Shown piece by piece: positions 59,719 to 64,000 of a stretch of 64,000 bases of DNA; the stretch's first letter is position 1, and every line of letters starts with the position of its first letter. The position numbers were made by a program, and so were the translations under genes. Source of the DNA: an uncultured Desulfosarcina sp. (GTDB lineage Bacteria; Desulfobacterota; Desulfobacteria; Desulfobacterales; Desulfosarcinaceae); the NCBI RefSeq assembly GCF_963668215.1, contig NZ_OY764190.1:558001-622000 (forward strand). Direction: 5' to 3'. Below the pieces are notes generated by a model that searched no databases, was not told where the DNA came from, and was given only the letters and a program-made list of their open reading frames with translations.

Positions 59719-61578
59719 ATGACGGACAATCAAGCAGTAAATAACAGGTTTGGCGAGATTGCCGTTGAAATGAACTTTGTCGATCAGAAAAAACTCGACA
59801 AAGCTCTGGTGGTCCAGAAGCGTATTTTTCAGAAGACGAAAGTTTCCATGCCTATCGGTCAGATACTGGTTGAAATGGGCGCCATCACCGCCGATGCATA
59901 CGACGAAATCCTTGCCATGCAGCAGGAGATCGAAAGCAAAATTGCTTCCGCTGTGACCGGCGAAAAAACCCCGAAGAAGAAACCTTCCGGCCAGGCTGCC
60001 GGCGGCGGGGGCAGCGCTCTGGACATCCGGGTTTCAAGAGACAAACTGACCGTCACGGCAATTATCGAGGGTGAGGTTCCGGCAACCGAATTCAGCGTCA
60101 ATGACGTCAAGGTGATGCTCCATTCCGAAAGCATTCTTTACGGCATTGTGGAAGATGCGCAGATCGAGGCGTTCCTGAAAGGCGAAGCTGGAGAGGAGCA
60201 AGGCTTGGTCATCGCCAGGGGAACCGCCCCGGTTCCAGACTCGCCGCCGGAAATCAAATACCACTTCGATACCGACCCTTTAAAAGTCGGGACCATGACC
60301 GAAAACGGGCTGATGGATTGGAAAGAACGGGGAACCCTGCCCCAGGTCAAGGAAGGGGATCTGCTCGCGGAAAAAATTCCGGGGCCTCCGGGCAAAGAGG
60401 GGATGGACGTATACGGCAAAAAAATTCCCATTCCCAAAGCACGCGACAAACGGTTCAAATGCGGCAAGGGCGTTAGAAAATCCGAAGACGGCCTGCAGGT
60501 GTACGCCACCATGACCGGGTTCGCCAAGTGTTCCTATGTGGGCGAAATTTCGGTCATGCCTACCTTGCATATCGAAGGAGACGTCTGCCTGGAAACCGGG
60601 CATGTCACCTTCGACGGCCATATCGAAGTGGAAGGTACCGTGGAAAAAGGCTACCGGGTGAAAGGCGGCAGCCTGCGGGCCAATGAAATCCGCGACGCCC
60701 AGATCGATATCGACGGCGAAATCAGCGCGGCGAACGGCATCTTCGGAGCCACCATTCGATGCGGCGGCAGTATAAAGGCCGGTCACATCAACAACGCCGA
60801 CATCGTCCTGGTCGGCGACATCGCCGTGGAAAAAGAGGTCGTCGAATCGAAAATTGAAACCAACGGGCGCTTTTTGATCAACGACGGCATCGTCATCGGC
60901 TCCACCATCTCTGCAAAAATGGGCATCACCGCCATGGATATCGGAACCGAAGCGTCCAAGTCCAGCGAGTTGATTGTCGGCATCGATCAGCAGTTGGAAA
61001 GGGAATCCGAGGCCGTTACAGCGGAGATAAGGACTCTTAAAAGCGAGCGGGAAAAGCTTCCCAAGATTTTGGAAAACCTCAAAGAGCAGGCGGATCGCAT
61101 CAGCACCCGCATTGGGGAGGTCGCCCAAAAGCAGGACAATTGCATGGTGCGGCAGCGGCAGCTTCAGAAAGCGCTGGATGCCGAACCCCTGAAACAGGAC
61201 GACGAAAAGCTGCAACAAACCATACTCGAACTGAAGGCAAGGCAGGAGGCCTACGATGAGGAAGTGGCCGGGCTCATGGAGCAGGACGATGCGATCGGCC
61301 AGGAAATCGCGGCCACCGAAGCCAAAATCGACGAAAGCAAAGCGAGACTCGAGGAATTGAACAGCCGGCAGGATCAAATCGCCGAAGCCAAAAAAACGGA
61401 TCGGGGCATTGCGGCCGTCAAAATCGGCGGCAACGTCTATTCGGGAACCAAGTTCACCGGACCGCACAGCGTGCTGGTACTGCAAGAGGACCTCAAACGG
61501 GTATCCATCGTCGAGACGGACAAACCGGACCATGAAGGCTTAAAACGCTGGCGATTCGAATTGGCCCCATTTCGATAA
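59719..61578 (+). CDS. FapA (DUF342) family protein with coiled coil
   Basis: 619 residues. An N-terminal ~80-residue domain (NRFGEIAVEMNFVDQKKLDKALVVQKRI) resembling type II secretion/GspE N-terminal-like modules is followed by the DUF342 beta-helix region (EKIPGPPGKEGMDVYGKKIP, HVTFDGHIEVEGTVEKGYRVKGG, FGATIRCGGSIKAGHIN). A long coiled coil spans about residues 420-550. FapA-type proteins are polymerising cytoskeleton-like or cell-surface-linked proteins; their role is not settled. It seems to be transcribed alone. Confidence 0.85.
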   Translation: MTDNQAVNNRFGEIAVEMNFVDQKKLDKALVVQKRIFQKTKVSMPIGQILVEMGAITADAYDEILAMQQEIESKIASAVTGEKTPKKKPSGQAAGGGGSALDIRVSRDKLTVTAIIEGEVPATEFSVNDVKVMLHSESILYGIVEDAQIEAFLKGEAGEEQGLVIARGTAPVPDSPPEIKYHFDTDPLKVGTMTENGLMDWKERGTLPQVKEGDLLAEKIPGPPGKEGMDVYGKKIPIPKARDKRFKCGKGVRKSEDGLQVYATMTGFAKCSYVGEISVMPTLHIEGDVCLETGHVTFDGHIEVEGTVEKGYRVKGGSLRANEIRDAQIDIDGEISAANGIFGATIRCGGSIKAGHINNADIVLVGDIAVEKEVVESKIETNGRFLINDGIVIGSTISAKMGITAMDIGTEASKSSELIVGIDQQLERESEAVTAEIRTLKSEREKLPKILENLKEQADRISTRIGEVAQKQDNCMVRQRQLQKALDAEPLKQDDEKLQQTILELKARQEAYDEEVAGLMEQDDAIGQEIAATEAKIDESKARLEELNSRQDQIAEAKKTDRGIAAVKIGGNVYSGTKFTGPHSVLVLQEDLKRVSIVETDKPDHEGLKRWRFELAPFR

Positions 61579-61731
61579 AAATCAGTCAGATCCAACTCTA
61601 AAAGGACTTCCTGTGGCGATAATGGTTGCGCTTTTATCTTCGGCGCGGACAAAGGAAGGAAACTTTGACATTCGATACCACGGCAACCGCTAAGCCGCCT
61701 GAAAGCGTTCTCTTGAAAGTTATATATTCGC

Positions 61732-61760
61732 TTGACGGAAACCGCCATTCTATATATATG
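61732..61760 (+). promoter_or_regulatory. Putative promoter of the HU gene
   Basis: TTGACG at 61732-61737 and TATATG at 61755-61760 are 17 bp apart within a TATATATA-rich stretch, about 55 bp before the HU start. Confidence 0.55.
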
Positions 61761-61813
61761 AGGCCACCCTGATAATTTTGACAAGCCAACCAAACGAGGG
61801 AGGAAAACAAAAG

Positions 61814-62083
61814 ATGAACAAAGGTGATTTAGTCAACGAAATCGCTCAAATCGTATCGACCAAAAAACAGGCTCAGGAAGTTGTGGACACCGTCTTTTCC
61901 GCGATCACCGGCGCTTTGAAAAAGAACGAACCCGTTCAGATCGCCGGCTTCGGCAGCTTCAAGACCGCCAAACGCGAGGCCCGCACCGGGCGCAACCCCC
62001 AGACCGGCGCTGAAATCAAGATTGCCGCCAGGACCGTTCCCAAGTTCGTACCGGGGAAAGCACTCAAGGATTCGCTGAAATAA
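61814..62083 (+). CDS. HU-family DNA-binding protein
   Basis: 89 residues. MNKGDLVNEIAQIVSTKKQAQEVVDTVFSAITGAL, then GFGSFKTAKREARTGRNPQTG and IKIAARTVPKFVPGKALKD are classic HU/IHF motifs. ATG at 61814 is supported by GAGGGAGG; the 12-codon upstream extension is spurious. A terminator follows. Confidence 0.95.
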   Translation: MNKGDLVNEIAQIVSTKKQAQEVVDTVFSAITGALKKNEPVQIAGFGSFKTAKREARTGRNPQTGAEIKIAARTVPKFVPGKALKDSLK

Positions 62084-62111
62084 CGGTTTCTTCCATCCCG
62101 AACAAATCGAA

Positions 62112-62137
62112 GGCAGGGCTGCGGCCCTGCCTTTTTT
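62112..62137 (+). terminator. Intrinsic terminator of the HU gene
   Basis: GGCAGGGC (62112-62119) pairs with GCCCTGCC (62124-62131) over TGCG and is followed by six T residues. Confidence 0.92.
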
Positions 62138-62246
62138 ATGCCCGACCGAGCGGCAAGTACACCTGTTCGCAAAGACGGTGTCCTGAAAGCGACGCCATTG
62201 TGTCCGCAATTGACTTTCACCAGGGGGGTTGTTAATACCATTATCC

Positions 62247-64000
62247 ATGGAATCTGGCGAAATTGTAGAATATATTGACGATAATAAAATTATCTGTGCG
62301 GTGGTCAAGGAAAGCGGTAACCAGAAGCTCAAGCTGTTCACCGAAAACAACCGGGAAGTCAAAGTAACTGCCCAGCGTCTCTCCCATCGGGGGCGGAGCA
62401 GGCTGCCCTTCATTGCGGACAGGCATCAAATGGTGACGTCGCTTAAAGAACTGTCCGCCGCCCGGCAGGCCATCGCCGCGACGATCCAGGTCCGGGAATT
62501 ATGGGAAATTCTCAATGAGGAAGAGGACTGGATCGACCTGGAAATCATGACCGGCCTGTGCTTCCCGGATTCCTCGGACGACGATCATCAATCCGCGGTG
62601 ATCCGTGCCATGTTCGAAAGCCGGCGCTACTTCAGATTCAAGCCGGATCGTTTTTTTCCCAACACCGAAGACCAGGTCGCAGCCATCATCGCGCTCGAAC
62701 AGAAAGCGGCCCGTGAGCAGCGACTCGTCGAAAAAGGCGCCGCCTGGATCCGCTCCACCCTGGCGGGATCGGTTGTCGACCCCGGCGACGAACGCCAGGA
62801 ACTGACGAAAATCCTCAAGAATTTTTTTCTTTTCGAAAAAGAAAGCCCCCACTACGAAACCGGCAGAGCGATCGTCAAAAAGGCCCAACTGAAATCCCCC
62901 GAGGCGGTTTTCGACCATCTGGTGGCGGTCGGCGCCTGGTCCATGGACGAAAATCTGGATCTGTTGCGCTGCCGCATCCCCATCGATTTTTCGCAGCCGG
63001 TTCTCGAACGGGCCCAGTCCCTGCGGATACCGACGGAAGAGCGTTTGAAAGTCGATGGACGCGTGGACCTCACCCACCTTGCCACCCTGACCATCGACGG
63101 GCAGGCCACACTGGATTTCGACGATGCCTTGAGCGTCGAACCCCGCGATGGCCATGTTCTGGTCGGCATCCATATCTCCGATGTCGCCGAGTCCATCAAA
63201 AAGGGGGATCCGCTGGACACGGAGGCGCGATCGCGCGGCAGCTCCATCTATATGCCCGACCAACGCATCTCCATGGTGCCGCCGGTGCTGGCGGAAGACC
63301 GCCTGAGCTTGAAAAAGGATTGCATGCGGCCGGCCATCAGCACCATGGTCAAAATCGATGCGAGCGGCGAAATCGTCAGCTACGATATCTTTGCCTCCAT
63401 CATCCGCGTCAACCACCAGCTCAGCTATTACGAAGCCAATGGCAGCGCGGAACCGGCCGAGACGATCGCCTGCCTTCACGACATCGCCACCCGCTTCAGG
63501 GAAAAACGCATGGGGCAAGGGGCTCTTCAAATCACCCTTCCCGAAATCAATATCTGGCTGGACGCCGCCGGCACCCCTGTGATCAATCGGGTAAACCGCG
63601 AGAGTCCGGGCCGCATGCTGATCGCCGAAATGATGATTCTTTCCAACTGGCTGGCCGCCCGATTCCTGACGGAAAAGAAGATTCCCGCCGTTTTCCGGTC
63701 GCAGCCCAAGCCCAAGGACCGCATTCTGAAAAACGGCACCGGCACCCTGTTTCAGAACTGGATGCAGCGCAAATTGCTAAATCGCTTCGTTCTGCGGCCC
63801 GAACCGGATCACCATTGCGGCTTGGGACTCGACGCCTACGTAACCGCCTCGTCACCGATCCGAAAATACTTCGATCTGGTCACCCAGAGGCAGATCCGGG
63901 CGGCCCTGGGTCTCGAAAAAGCCTATTCACATGTGGAAATCGAAGCGATTATAGACCAATTGGCCGGGCCCATGGCGGATATCGGACGAGTCCAATATCG
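62247..64000 (+). CDS. RNB-domain exoribonuclease (RNase II/R family), 3' truncated by window
   Basis: Open from ATG 62247 to the end of the window (over 580 codons). The start (MESGEIVEYIDDNKIICAVVKESG) is followed by a linker and the RNB catalytic region: IDGQATLDFDDALSVEPRDGHVLVGIHISDVAESI, carrying the catalytic aspartates in DFDDALS, then YMPDQRISMVPPVLAEDRLSLK. It digests RNA 3' to 5'. No SD is obvious. The protein lacks the usual long N-terminal cold-shock array of RNase R, so an RNase II-like or plastid-RNR1-like subgroup is favoured. Confidence 0.88.
   Translation, partial: MESGEIVEYIDDNKIICAVVKESGNQKLKLFTENNREVKVTAQRLSHRGRSRLPFIADRHQMVTSLKELSAARQAIAATIQVRELWEILNEEEDWIDLEIMTGLCFPDSSDDDHQSAVIRAMFESRRYFRFKPDRFFPNTEDQVAAIIALEQKAAREQRLVEKGAAWIRSTLAGSVVDPGDERQELTKILKNFFLFEKESPHYETGRAIVKKAQLKSPEAVFDHLVAVGAWSMDENLDLLRCRIPIDFSQPVLERAQSLRIPTEERLKVDGRVDLTHLATLTIDGQATLDFDDALSVEPRDGHVLVGIHISDVAESIKKGDPLDTEARSRGSSIYMPDQRISMVPPVLAEDRLSLKKDCMRPAISTMVKIDASGEIVSYDIFASIIRVNHQLSYYEANGSAEPAETIACLHDIATRFREKRMGQGALQITLPEINIWLDAAGTPVINRVNRESPGRMLIAEMMILSNWLAARFLTEKKIPAVFRSQPKPKDRILKNGTGTLFQNWMQRKLLNRFVLRPEPDHHCGLGLDAYVTASSPIRKYFDLVTQRQIRAALGLEKAYSHVEIEAIIDQLAGPMADIGRVQY

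Noticed and set aside
62499..63530. 343-codon minus-strand frame near the window end
   Set aside because: It is antisense to the RNB ribonuclease, whose frame is open to the window edge with clear motifs.

Overview
The window is about 64 kb of GC-rich chromosome from an anaerobic bacterium, most likely a sulfate-reducing Desulfobacterota of the Desulfosarcina/Desulfatitalea type. That placement is inferred from gene content: a bacterial CO dehydrogenase/acetyl-CoA synthase operon, a CooT nickel protein, a sigma-54 two-component system beside a TauE-like exporter, ferredoxin/flavin redox modules, a probable selenoprotein and YdbH/YnbE/YdbL envelope genes. No rRNA, tRNA, CRISPR or prophage was seen.

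Layout. 1-10013 (+): the Wood-Ljungdahl carbonyl branch. It holds the end of a RACo-type corrinoid protein activator, then acsD, cooS/acsA, acsB, acsC and acsE, with paired hairpins in two intercistronic gaps and a 32-bp bidirectional terminator at the end. 10089-14207 (-): a redox module of a [2Fe-2S]/[4Fe-4S] protein, a 70-aa protein, a GltD-like FAD/NAD(P)/Fe-S enzyme and a ferredoxin-like protein. 14706-20271 (+): a candidate sigma-54 promoter, a leader with a terminator hairpin, a TauE/SafE exporter, two membrane proteins, a histidine kinase and a sigma-54 response regulator. 20293-24895: rhodanese, CooT, a flavin reductase, a PduO-type cobalamin adenosyltransferase, an MFS transporter, upp and a small membrane protein.

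25100-30695 (+): priA, a DUF1573 gene whose in-frame UGA replaces the first Cys of its SCGC-type motif (probable selenocysteine), a HAD phosphatase and a large pseudokinase-like protein. 30724-37383 (-): K+ channel, PLP enzyme, thiE, HD protein, prfB with its +1 frameshift site, lnt and an unknown gene. 37718-41046: outer-membrane barrel, asd and a hydrolase. 41355-45035 (+): a duplicated zinc-ribbon protein, a periplasmic binding protein, a protein fusing a periplasmic sensor, an RsbU-type phosphatase and an RsbW-like ATPase, and a STAS protein. 45075-46001 is a complete IS5-type insertion sequence with a TTA duplication.

46119-54305: LUD protein, a small unknown, then on the minus strand an envelope operon TMEM43-like/TPR, ydbH, ynbE, ydbL, hydrolase, mscS, invaded by repeat elements. 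54461-56919 (+): an NMT1-type ABC importer. 56976-64000: a secreted unknown protein, NFACT-R protein, gamma-carbonic anhydrase-like protein, STAS protein, FapA/DUF342 protein, HU, and an RNB-family ribonuclease running off the end.

The acs operon fixes or oxidises C1 units. CooT (nickel), the adenosyltransferase (corrinoid) and the Fe-S/flavin module plausibly serve it, but that link is inferred from proximity. The best candidates for new biology are the DUF1573 selenoprotein, the one-polypeptide partner switch, the autoregulated sigma-54 exporter operon and the SidJ-like pseudokinase.
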